42,425 nt of DNA, taken from NCBI GenBank assembly GCA_015680685.1, contig MNCI01028891.1, positions 59,209 to 101,633 of the forward strand, in the 5' to 3' direction. Source of the stretch: Gnetum montanum. Lineage: Eukaryota; Streptophyta; Gnetopsida; Gnetales; Gnetaceae. The notes beneath the pieces are model-generated. The model made no database searches, was not told the origin of the DNA, and saw only the letters and a list, made by a program, of their open reading frames with translations. A program made the translations under genes and the position numbers. The stretch's first letter is position 1. Each line of letters starts with the position of its first letter. This document shows, one piece after another, positions 11,047 to 20,600 of this stretch.

Positions 11047-11281
11047 GTAAGAAAAACAAATATATTTTTTGTTTTCGGGAAAGCAATCAGTTGGCTTGAA
11101 GCACGTCAAGGCTTTAATGCTAACAGTGGTACGATGTTGTGGCAAGCATGCTATGCTGTACGATGCACTCTGCATTAATCAGAGAGAGAGAGCAACAAGT
11201 TTCCCTATCTTATCATTACAACCATAAATAGGGGTTAAACCCTGACAATTTTTCCATTCTCACCGTAAAAGTGTAGAGCCC
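11047..11281. other. Spacer upstream of the antisense gene in B
   Basis: This holds an (AG)n run at 11181-11191 and the words CATAAATAGGGG (about 11222) and ACCGTAAAAGTG. The AT-rich CATAAATA is about 55 bases before the ATG at 11282 and could be a TATA-like element for plus-strand transcription. That is speculative. Confidence 0.25.
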
Positions 11282-12026
11282 ATGTCGGAGCACAAGGCGA
11301 TTTTGGAGCGCAAAGAAATTGTGCTAACAACTAGCAAGGTGAGTTTTTATAGTGAAGAGGGTAGATTTGTAGGTAGGAAAGTGGCTCCTAAGAATTATTT
11401 GGTGCTTGCAAAGGTTGAGGAGGCAAAGAAGACCCTGGGGCGTGTGACACAAGCGCACGTTGCGATGTGGAAGAGCACACCGTTGACATAGTAGGTCACC
11501 ATGCTTCCTTCGCTTTTTTGTTTTGTGTCTTCTATTATTCTCTACTTTTTTTTGCGTCCTATTCATTTTGCATCCATTCTTGGCTATCTATGCTTTCTGT
11601 GGTCACGTCATTTTGGCCTTTGCATCACCTCTATCGCCATTTCGGTCATGGAAGATGCATAAACATTACATCCTAGTTGCATGTAAGGCCACTTAAACTG
11701 CCACCACTGTGGTCGTTATAACTACGGGGGCTGGGGCAGTTTAAGTTGCTTGACCTTTGAATGGTGTAACGTAGAACCCTTAAGAGGGCTAGGCCATGTG
11801 TGATACGACAGTGTGACACATGTTTTGTTAGGGCATGATGTCAATTGTTCTATTGCTATGCTAGGCTATTTGCATGTTCTTGCTACGCTAGGCTTTCACG
11901 CCCTTGCTACGCTATGTATGGGAAGAGGGTTATGCTACACTATATGTATGAATTGCTAGGCGTTGCTATGTTGCATGTGTATTTCCCTTAGATATGATGC
12001 TAACATTTGCAGATTGTGTTGTGCAG

Positions 12027-12478
12027 GGCAGGACTGAGGCCTAGGCTGATTGTTTTAGAAATTAGAGGGGTTTTGTGTCATGTGAGAAAACCTATGGCTA
12101 ATGCTCCTCCTCCCCAGATACGTATGGGAGAGCGAGGGATTTGGTTTAGGAAAGAGGCATGGAACTTCCTACAATTCCTCCTTGACCACTTCAGTGTGAT
12201 CGTTTGGTCCTTCCTGGAAGAGGAGAAGGCGACTAACAGGGTTAAGGTGCCATTTTTTCTGGGGCGAGCCAAGGCATTATGAGGTTTCTAACCGACGAGG
12301 CAATCACCAGCGGGTGGGGAGAAGGATCTAGTCAGTGCCCAACAGGGTTAAGGTGCTTAGCCTGGATCTAGGAGCTTCTTGAGTATAGTTGCTACCACTG
12401 TTTCAACACATTGTTCCTTGCACGTTTCATGATGACGTGCTTCTAGAACCCTCAAGGAACTATCTACTATGCCGGCGT
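12027..12478 (+). pseudogene. FCP1/HAD-like exon of the antisense gene, element B copy
   Basis: After the acceptor GTGCAG (ending 12026) the plus strand reads GLRPRLIVLEIRGVLCH, a good fit to the first strand and loop of plant FCP1-type HAD phosphatases, where hhhDhDG/NG-h-L is expected. Then PPP, RKEAWNFLQFLLDHFSVIVW and S follow, matching the conserved F-x-V-x-h-W-S segment. Near the end, HDDVLLEPSRN resembles the DDSP...NPP region after a frameshift. The catalytic nucleophile Asp is Glu in both B and A. This is a family-level resemblance judged by eye. Confidence 0.45.
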
Positions 12479-12851
12479 GTGAGTTTCATAGCTTTGTTCT
12501 ACTGTGTTTGTGAAATGCTGGCCATAGTGGCCTAATGCTAATAGTATACATTTGCTACCATGTTCTACATCAATGAGGATGGGGTTCATGACCTACCGGG
12601 TTTACTGGCTACAGTGCAGATAGCCCTACAGGAGTTCTCTTCTGCTGAGAACCTATGGGCAGGTGTGATCGGTCAATGCGGGGGTGAATACCACACCTAC
12701 CAAGATGTATATTCTCCCCTCTACAATTAGTGCAAGGGGCAGGGCTGGTTGGATGGGGAGTGGGTAGAACCCTTCAAACCAGTCATGGTTGAACAAGTTC
12801 TGGTTGAACTCCCATAGTTCCCACTACCATACCGACCTGGTAGGTTGAGTG

Positions 12852-12933
12852 GTAAGTGCCACATGTTTAAGCGTCTTTGCAATTTTTGAATTCTCTATGT
12901 TTTTCACTAAATGTTTTTGTGGAATTGTTGCAG
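12852..12933 (+). other. Intron of antisense gene B
   Basis: The donor is G|GTAAGTGCC and the acceptor is TTGTTGCAG|GGGC, with a T-rich stretch before it (82 bases). A has its own intron at the homologous place (about 29942-30046, acceptor TTTGTAG). Confidence 0.65.
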
Positions 12934-13985
12934 GGGCAAAGAAGCCTTAGGAGGTGACAGTGGTAACCGTCGAGGCACAAGGGGCCAATGTCTACTTTAG
13001 GTATGGGGAAGTAGAGAAGAGCCAATGCTAGTTGAATGATGGGGCTTCAGACTCCCTGGTCTAGAACATTGAAAAGGTGGGGCTTCTGGATCTATTCTTG
13101 GCCCTGAATCTGAATGTTCCTATAGCTGAGATGCTCACTTTGGTCAAATCCTTTTCCGACAAGGTGAGCACTTTCGCCTGCGCATGCATGACATGCAAGT
13201 GGTCATTGACATCAATGACCAGCTATTCATGGATTTGTTCAGTGTCCCTGCTGAAGGCATTCCGATAGGGTCGAAGTCCAAGATGGAGTTGACCCTTTAG
13301 AAGAAGGACATTCAAGAGTGGTTAAGGCTCACCAAGGAGCATAAGGGGCTCCCTATAGAGAAGCTCAAAGAAGGATCCACAAAGGAGTTTTACCCTATTT
13401 TCCATGCTTGTGCATTTCCTGAGTTACTTACCCAGGGAAAGGTCCTAGGGCTTGAGTAGGCCTGGATAATGTATGAGGTTATGGAGGAGGGGACCTGTTA
13501 CAACTGGGCCAAGTCTCTGTGTAAAGGCTTGCGGGTTGAAATCTTGGGGCACCGTACGAAAATGGAGTCCTGTTCCAACATCCATTACACCTTCTACATA
13601 GGTTGCCTTAAGTTTTTTTCAGAGTTCCTGGTGGTTCAAGAGAAAGGAGTTTGGGTCGTGTAAAATCGTGACCAGATTTCTAGACCTTGGATTCACCAGA
13701 TTTTTCAGACCATCCGAGCCGAGGATCCCCTAGAAGTAATCGAGGAGTCTTTTTCTGTAATGACTAAGGATAAGGTGGCCCGCAACGTTCGTGGCTAGGA
13801 TAGCATAGGTGAGATGCCCCCCGCCGTGAATGGTAGTGTGTCACAGGGTGAACATCTCATAGCTGAGATTGTAGCTAGCAAGTTGCGGTGGAAGAGGCCT
13901 CCTCTAGCTGAGGAAACCCTTTGCACAAGGGAAGAGGAGGAGCGAAAACTGTGGCTTAAACTATAGAGGATGCAACCCCCTATTG

Positions 13986-14120
13986 GTAAGTGCTTTTTGT
14001 TAAATGCTTGGTTTTTTGTAGTCAACTACACTACGCTATGCTAGATGGCATAGTGTAGCGTAGCATTTACCTTAGGCTAACTTACTTTGAGCTAATACAA
14101 ACATGCTTTTTGATTGCCAG
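13986..14120 (+). other. Intron of antisense gene B containing a palindrome
   Basis: The donor is G|GTAAGTGCT and the acceptor is TTGATTGCCAG|AAG (135 bases). A GCTAYGCTA/TAGCGTAGC hairpin of the kind found in B's LTRs lies inside it at about 14025-14066. Confidence 0.6.
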
Positions 14121-14657
14121 AAGAAAAAGGAGAAGAAGAAGAAGGTGACAAAGAGGTGTTGGCCCTTAGGATAAGGATGAAGAATAAAGACATGAGGGCC
14201 CCAATCTCAGAGAGAAGGGCCCATGTCTAAAGGAAGGGAGTTTCTACGGTTAAGGTAGGGGCTGTCGTTATTAGGGAGAACCCTCCTACCGGTGAAGAGG
14301 AGACTTCATTGAATAAAAAAGATGTTGGTCTTCTAAAAGAAAAGGCACCAGCACATGAAGAGGAGATTCATAGGGACCTGGGAGGAACTTCCGGCCAGGC
14401 TTCCACCATCGTTTTGCGTTAGCCGAAAGAAAGACCGCAACCGGATGTTAGTGAGTTTGGAAATATGTCTACCTTGTCATAGTCCATTTTGGTCATTGCT
14501 AATGTGTCTAGTTATGCAATAGGTGCTACCGTTGATGCCACAGGACCCTCTTCGGTTCACGCAGGATCCTGGGCTGAAATCCCCGACAAGTACGTGTTTA
14601 TGCGGGGGATCGTTGATGACATGATTGGTCGCCTTCAGCGGGTGGACCTTGAAGCCG

Positions 14658-14761
14658 GTAAGTAGTAGTATTGTTTTCTCTCGCGTCGTTATGCTAAAAT
14701 TCCTTAAGTTTGCTACTTTTGCTATGCTAATGGGATTGGTGTGTTCTTTGTGTCATGGTAG
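14658..14761 (+). other. Intron of antisense gene B at a position shared with A
   Basis: The donor is CCG|GTAAGTAG and the acceptor is TCATGGTAG|C (104 bases). The exon before it reads MRGIVDDMIGRLQ and ends in G. A reads CGIAKDIIDRLHQ and ends in G before its intron at 31635-31729, so the intron position is shared. Confidence 0.7.
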
Positions 14762-14789
14762 CTTTTTGACTCAAATGGGACTCGACACG

Positions 14790-15590
14790 ACCTTTGAAAG
14801 TTGGTGATGTGTCCACATTCCTGCCGAAAGTGACTGAGGTGTCTCGTCGCGCATACGATGAGGTCTACAAATGTGCTTTTCACTTGGCTCACTCCCTATG
14901 GGAGTGCAAGAATACCAACAAGGAGCTATGGAAATGGGTCCAGAAGGCTGAGCAAGGGGAGGTCGACTTGAGGGTTGAGGTGGAGGACCTCAAGTTAAGG
15001 AATGAGTTCCTCATAGCCCACAACACTAACAATGAGGATTGGTGAATAGCTGTGGTAGACCATGCTAGGTTTTGGATAGTTGCACGTTAGAATGTCAAAA
15101 CCACTCACGAATTGATAGAGCAGTGGATGCAGATGGCTCTGCTAAACCAAAAGTGTCAGGATCTAAAAGACCTCAACGCCAAGATTTACGAATGGAGGCA
15201 GACCCAAAGAAACCATAAACATATGTATAAATAGGAAAATGCTACCCATCGTAAATTGTACGAAGACGCTACTGTGGAGGCTTTTACATACGAAGCATTC
15301 ATAAATTCCATTGATGCTTTTGAGGCCTATACCAGGTTCAAAGAGAAGGTGAAGGTCACGAAATCTCCTGACTGGAAGGTGGCCCTTCCCACAGGAGAGA
15401 CTATGACTGTCTCCTTTTCTCTGGGGCCGCCAAGGTAGACACCCATCGAAAGAGAGAGACCTGCTATAGCAGATGTTGCACCAGGTAGAAGGCATTGGGT
15501 ACATATCATGGCAAAGGAGGTTTGGTGTCGCCTCAGGCTCAATTTAGACCAGATACCCTTTGAGACGGACGCGGGCCCTTCTTAGGTTAG
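14790..15590 (+). pseudogene. Coiled-coil last exon of antisense gene B
   Basis: The open run 14794-15045 encodes KVTEVSRRAYDEVYKCAFHL and then a charged heptad-like region (KELWKWVQKAEQGEVDLRVE). Further on, 15256-15438 reads WKVALPTGETMTVSF and PPR, and beyond a TAG comes TPIERE. A matches with ITTIAGETSIAIATHEPP and TPIDRF (about 32340-32420). Stops at TAG and TGA codons interrupt it. A coiled coil suggests oligomerisation or protein binding, but no function is known. Confidence 0.55.
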
Positions 15591-15980
15591 TTAATGTTTA
15601 CCGTGCAAATTTTTATTTTTTGTTGTAGTTTGCGTTTGTTTTCCTAGCTGATCACTTCGTTCCCATGATGCAGGCCCCAGATTAGGGTGCAATGCCCGTA
15701 GAAGGAGGAAATGAAGAGTTGGTAAGGAACAAAGTAGGGGAAATCCATGAAAAGAGAGATGATGCAAGAATGGATGGCGGAGACGATGCGAATAGAAACA
15801 AACCATGACCACATGGGATTTTTTTTGAAAATTTGAAAATTTGTATTTTTGAATTTTTGGTGTAACGAATTTTTCAAACATTGTTTGAAAGACAACAGTT
15901 TTGAATAAAGAAAGAGGATTTTGCGCTAACTTGTGTATTACATACGTGCATTTTGTATAGAATGTTCATGCTTTTATGTG
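15591..15980. other. 3' flank of antisense gene B
   Basis: This is AT-rich sequence with no supported gene. AATAAAG at 15904-15910 is a possible polyadenylation signal for the plus-strand gene, about 315 bases after the last recognisable codons. Confidence 0.35.
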
Positions 15981-16184
15981 CTAGTTTTAGGCCATTTCGG
16001 GCCATTGCGTAACATGCCAAAGGGATGATGCATCAACAACTTGAACAATGACTTACTGGTAAGTTATGTTAGTTTTAGGCTATTTTGGGCCATTGCTAGG
16101 TTTAGGCCGTTTCGGGCCATAGCATAATTTTAGGCCATTTCGGGCCATTGCACATCGTTAGTTTTAGGCTGTTTCGGGCCATAG
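15981..16184. repeat. Hairpin motif cluster between antisense gene and gag in B
   Basis: Five copies of TAGTTTTAGGCC-N6-GGCC lie at 15981-16004, 16069-16093, 16097-16120, 16126-16149 and 16159-16184. The core GGCCATTTCGGGCC replaces the GGTC...GACC of the 10.9 kb cluster, so both sides of the small stem have changed together. The minus strand reads AMARNGLNLAMAQNSLKLT, continuing past the gag frame. Confidence 0.65.
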
Positions 16185-16299
16185 CATAGAAGCTTATGAA
16201 CAGTGTGTGGGCAAGAAGCAGTGGCTATGCTAGGCAAAGCTGCTTCTTGACCCGATGCAGGTTGAGTGAGACATAAGGTTGAGATGCTCCACCAGGGCC

Positions 16300-17722
16300 T
16301 TCGTCTACATCGTTGCCTCCCACTTGGAAGGGTAACTTAGTCCATGCATTTTTGTTTTGGGGATCAACTTACTGAGCCAAAATCTCTACTGGGTAGTTAG
16401 TGTAAGTTGCAATAGGTGGTTCATTCTCAGAAGTTATGACCTCTGAGGTAGAATGATGCAGCTTGCATGGTCGTGTCGACCTTCTTCTTTGGTTGCAAAG
16501 GCACAAATGTAGGGAGCGAAGACGTAGGCTTGGGGGTACCTTTGACAGTACTTCCCTTCGACATCTCACCTACGAAGTGGACTTCTTGCCTTGCAGGGTG
16601 AGAAGGCTGTTCAACTGTTTCGTGTGAGATAGGGGCCATTGAGGGTGTCGGCCCCCTGATGATGAATGGAGCTAGAGGTGTTAATGGGTAGGGCTACGTG
16701 AACCTGCCAACAGGTGGCACAAAGGTGGATGTCCTTGGAGGAACTTTTAGGATGAACGGCTGCTGCGAGCTTCGACCAACTGCTGGTGGTGCGGGTGCAC
16801 TACGCTGAGGCACATGAACCATGAATGGCTACTGGGGTGGCCTAGGATCACCATCAATTCCTATGGAGTTGATTACGTAATCGACATTGTTGGCATTGAG
16901 GGGATATATATAGACATACATAGATTGGTTTGCAGGGTGTACTGGGTTGCTTTCGTCCAGCACCAGTTTCCCCTAGTCGATTAACCTCTGGATGTCATCC
17001 TGCAATGCTAGACAGTAATCCGTGCTGTGACCACATTGTTGGTGGTAGTCACAAAACCTGTCTAGTCTGAAACCCCTAGGAACTGGAGGATCATTAGGTA
17101 GGGCCAAAGAGGAATTTCTGAGGAGCTCACAATAGCATTGTGGAAGCGTAGGCGTAAGCATAAAGGGAGTAGTGATAGACAATGGCTTGGCTTAGAAGGA
17201 CTGGCTAGGAGGGATAGGAACGGGGTTAGTTGGACCTCCCTCGTCTGATTGGGAATCGAGTTTCTCCTATCCGTCCTGAAAGGTGTCATCTTGGTTGGAC
17301 ACTGTATCCTGGTTCTCCCTAAGCCTAGCCAACTGGATTAGTTGGTCTAGAAGCCTTTGGTCTGTTTGTGTCAAAGGTAAGGAAACACCGGGAGTAGGAA
17401 CAAATTCCTTCTCATTGCAATAAGTGAACTCAAAGCTACATTTTTCCTCAAGTTCATGTAGATCCAAAGGCAAATTTGCTTGCACCTTTGCACAAAGGAA
17501 GCTGTAAGACTCATGTTGCTAGGCCAATCCCTCAGGTCCTTAGTTTTGGATTATGAGAGATCGACGTGTTTCCAACGTCGAGTTTAATGGTTGTTCAGCA
17601 CCAGTAGTGCCTTGAACCATGATGGGAACTTCAACGTTGAAGGTGTTAGCGGCAGTGTTCAAAAAATCCATTGTTAAGCAAGTAGTTATGCAAGAAGAAC
17701 AAAAAAAGCACAAAGAAATCAA
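16300..17722 (-). pseudogene. Element B gag with zinc knuckle, degraded
   Basis: This is a structural protein remnant. The reading starts at ATG 17722, or more likely at MDFLNTAANTFNVEV (ATG 17669-17671). It continues through NLPLDLHELEEKCSFEFTY (about 17460) and a Leu-rich stretch, then a zinc-knuckle motif FCDYHQQCGHSTDYC at 17012-17053 followed by LALQDDIQRLID, typical of plant Tat/Athila gag C termini. A Pro-rich tail (16370-16850) follows. The large capsid domain expected between is short or missing. Several stops and frameshifts break it. Confidence 0.65.
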
Positions 17723-17751
17723 AAGGCAACAAAAAAAAGGATTTACATCCT

Positions 17752-18110
17752 ATTGGGTTCTCTAGGAATCGTCAAGGTGACCGATCTATACCACACAAAG
17801 CGTAAACAACCGCAAAAGGGTGTCACATTTATGCTAGTATGCGATAGGGTACAGAGCACATGCAAGACTACCGTAAGATGAGAAAGTTAGCTAGCAGTCA
17901 AAGGCTTTGCGTCTCGTAGGATCCCTGAGGGACTGTCGAAGCGACCGATCTGTACCATGCATGATGGGGTACATAACGCATACAAGACTATTGTAAGACA
18001 AGCTAGTTAACTGGTGATTGAAGGTCTTGTATTCTGTGGGGCTCCTGAGGAACTGTTGAGGTGATCGATCTGCATCACACAAAGTGCAAAAAATTGCAAA
18101 AGGGTGTCAC
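17752..18110. repeat. Leader repeats of element B
   Basis: Three diverged units contain a core like CCTGAGGGACTGTCGAAGCGACCGATCTGTACC (17753, 17910 and 18030 regions, written here only as its shared shape). A second element, GCAAAAGGGTGTCAC, occurs at about 17812 and 18095. They lie between the PBS and gag. They may be structured leader RNA; I see no coding. Confidence 0.55.
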
Positions 18111-18181
18111 GTTTACACTTATGCATATCAAGGTGTAGAAGGCTCACAGAATTACCATGACATGCGGAAAAGACACCAAAA

Positions 18182-18200
18182 GGCCCTCCTTATAGCGCCA
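18182..18200 (-). other. Primer binding site of element B
   Basis: Six bases inside the 5' LTR the minus strand reads TGGCGCTATAAGGAGGGCC. TGG pairs with the CCA end of a tRNA. Element A has TGGCGCTAGGAGGACC in the matching place. The tRNA species was not identified. Confidence 0.6.
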
Positions 18201-18206
18201 GAAAAC

Positions 18207-19828
18207 TGTAGTAACCAAAAATGTCAGTAGTTGAAAAACACCGAGGGGTCGGCGGGCACAACAGTTTTGACCCTATACTCATGGGAGGGCTGTGCTAGGT
18301 GTGAGCAGATACAGGGCACCCTGAATGGTCTTGTCGATCAAATAGGGACTTAGTCAGTGTCTATTTAGCCTTTTGCAACATATAATTTGAAAACGGGAAT
18401 GAAAGTGCGAAGTAATGCTTAAAAGTAAATAAGGCAGAAAATAATGTAAAACACATCAATAAGCAGAAAACCAAGTAAAAATGCAGTTAGAAAAGTGCAC
18501 CGCTCTAAAGCTACAAGCTTGATTTATCAAGATGGATACAGTTGGTTGCACAGCGTTGAGGAGTGCAGAGGTCCCGAGAGTAACCAGGACGTGTAGAGCA
18601 AAATGGTTGTGTACTTAGGCACGGACTTGGGAGCTGATAATGTGTAAGTTTTACCAAGGTGGTAGAAAGGGGACATAACAAAATGCCAACGAAAAATGCT
18701 AATTGTTTGCAGTGTCAAATAGAAAGCTTACAATGCTCAACACTCAATGTTACAATGCTTGTTTTTAGGACATTTGGGGCCAACCGAGAGATAGTTCAAC
18801 CAGATATAGTCCAACCCTTTGAGCGCTGCTCATCAGGGTATTTATAGGGCTAAAGGGCACACGAAAGGGGTGGTTTGGACACCATGTGCCCTAGGCCCAC
18901 GTTGACTTGTTGGTGCTGCACATGCCATATATGACCGTTGGACCTACGCGACTATTGTAATGTGAGCCTGCCATGCTGTAACTATAAGCCTACCACGCTG
19001 TAATTGCACCATCAGCGTCTAGAGACATGTGCCAGTGGTCCAATTAGGTGAAGTGCATTGATGTTACACAACCACCCACAGGCTTTGCTATGCTTTGTAG
19101 CGTAGCACGTTCTACATAGCGTAGCATCTTTCATGCGTTATACTACATGTGTGTTGCATGCTTGCTATGCTATGCTACGCTATGTAGCGTTGCGTAGCAT
19201 AGCGACTGGCCTTAGTCGTGAAAACTTTGCTAATTTGCAAACTCTGCTTTCTGCATTGTGAGACTTGCAAACTTGCTAATTTTTCCCTTTGAGTTACCTT
19301 TTGTCTCCTCTGCAGGATTGCTACGCCTTGCTGCTCCATGTAGCATAACGTAGCGTAGTAGCAGACATGGTCCGCCACTTCCTGACGGAAAGGGACATTG
19401 CTAAAGGACTTGAAGTTGGGACGATGGAACTGGATATATAGATTTTACCATGCTATGCTATGCTTCGTAGCATAGTGTAGTGTGGCGCTTTGTTCTGCAA
19501 TCATTTTCTGAAGCTTGCTATGCTACATAGCGGGGCGTAGAGTAGTGTAGCAAACTTCATGACTTAGAAAACTTGCTAAACTGTTTCTCACATCTTGAGC
19601 AATGCTGTCAACTCTGCGCACCATTTTTGAGCAGGCTGTCAGCCAGGCAAACTACCTGGGTGGATAGGAAGGATGATCTATAGAGCCTATTTACATCCAA
19701 AGTAGAAAATTTATCAAACTGGGTGGCCTCAGTTCAGAGCGTTCTCCTCCTAGAGAACTATCGTAGTGCTGTGCGAATTGCAAGGCCTAGTGAAGTGAGA
19801 ATGACTTTGAATTTTTTGGGGTGTTTCA
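18207..19828 (-). repeat. 5' LTR of element B
   Basis: It aligns with 3950-5562 along its length. It starts TGTAGTAACC and ends GGGTGTTTCA on the plus strand and is about 1622 bases long. It carries the same cluster of GCTAYGCTA/TAGCGTAGC palindromes (about 19085-19560). The element promoter should be here, but I cannot place a TATA box with confidence. Confidence 0.88.
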
Positions 19829-19833
19829 AACCC
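19829..19833. repeat. Target site duplication of element B, right copy
   Basis: AACCC directly follows the LTR end TTTCA and is identical to 3945-3949. Confidence 0.85.
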
Positions 19834-20010
19834 CAACTAATGAGTCTTCGATTATGTCTCCTACTTCTAAGTCAAGCATTTCGACTAGGTTTTCAAGCCA
19901 TTCTAGAGGCTTCTCTATTAAGGTATACAAGATTCTCAAGCTCAAGATCTAGGCAATTAAGGTCAATACACTATTTAATATTACCATGAGGTCCATGTAG
20001 GTAGAAAGGA
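19834..20010 (-). pseudogene. N-terminal fragment of A pol, right of the B insertion
   Basis: The sequence aligns with B at about 10185-10330. Both have, on the plus strand, CCTCAG/CCTACTTCTAAGTC-like words followed by an ACTAG...TTCAAGCCATT/CTAGTCTGG segment. It is the continuation of the A reading frame that stops at 3944, which confirms that B split A's pol. Only a few dozen codons remain recognisable. Confidence 0.6.
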
Positions 20011-20600
20011 AAATTAATTTTCTCCCAAGTACTCATACTTTGATCCTACATGTTAGCCAAAAGCATAGTAAGTGGCACTTGGGTAAAAGTGAATAAATAA
20101 TGTTAAAATTCCATAAAACACATGCAAATCTAATGTAACTAAGGCCATCCAAGGTCATCAATGAGATAAGGCCAATTCGAATAAGTACAATAGAGGAAAA
20201 CAAAGGTTAAATAAATATTGAGCAAGATGAAGTATAAGAAACAAGACTACCAATGGTTAATAAAGACCATAATTTTGCCAATTTTAGGCCTTAGTGGTAC
20301 ATGGTAATATGGTGTCAAACGATGATCAACGAAGGTCAAACTCCACTATATGATACCATTCAAAGATAAATAGAGCTATAGTAAGAACAACAATGAATAT
20401 ATAAGGATGCATAAAGGCCATAGATGGTTAACAAGGTCAACAAGGCAACATAAGTAAAAAATAAGCCAAAACATTATGTAACAAGGCAAAAATCAAGTAA
20501 AATAGGTTATATATGATAAAATTTGGTTAATATAGGAAAACAAAGATTAGGTTTTTGCCAATTTTAGGCCTTAGAGGGCCATGTTTTATGGCTATAAGGC
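20011..20600. repeat. Spacer of A with two hairpin motif copies
   Basis: No gene is seen. The sequence is rich in AAGGCCAT and AAGGTCA words. Two clear motif copies, CCAATTTTAGGCCTTAG followed by GTAC or GGCC, are at 20278-20302 and 20558-20580; the second core is GGCCTTAGAGGGCC. The place, just upstream of pol in the element sense, matches B's cluster at 10.5-11.05 kb. Confidence 0.55.

Larger units (their letters stand above)
11282..15590 (+). pseudogene. Antisense multi-exon gene carried by element B
   Basis: The plus strand, opposite to B's gag and pol, encodes a decayed gene that aligns exon by exon with the plus strand of A at 29.15-32.7 kb. A possible first exon starts at ATG 11282. 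Clear introns with GT-AG ends are 12852-12933, 13986-14120 and 14658-14761; a further donor GTGAGT is at 12479. Protein landmarks in order are an FCP1/HAD-like exon (12027-12478), FYINEDGV...LQEFSS, NVPIAEMLTLVKSFSDKV, a long middle domain with CAFPELL and YNWAKSLCKGLRVEI, and a coiled-coil C terminus (14790-15060). Stops (mostly TAG) and at least one frameshift near 13170 kill it. I do not recognise the full-length protein. Confidence 0.65.
3950..19828 (-). mobile_element. Element B: complete Tat-like LTR retrotransposon nested in A
   Basis: This element of about 15.9 kb inserted into A's pol in the same (minus) orientation. Its LTRs are at 3950-5562 and 18207-19828, with TG/CA ends and an AACCC target duplication. 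In its own sense the order is 5' LTR, PBS, leader repeats, gag, antisense gene, RT, RNase H, archaeal-like RNase H, integrase, 30-bp repeat array, 3' region, polypurine tract, 3' LTR. Removing it joins A's pol halves at homologous sequence: 19834 onward aligns with B's own pol around 10185-10330. The two LTRs differ at many sites by eye, mostly transitions, so the insertion is old. Confidence 0.85.
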
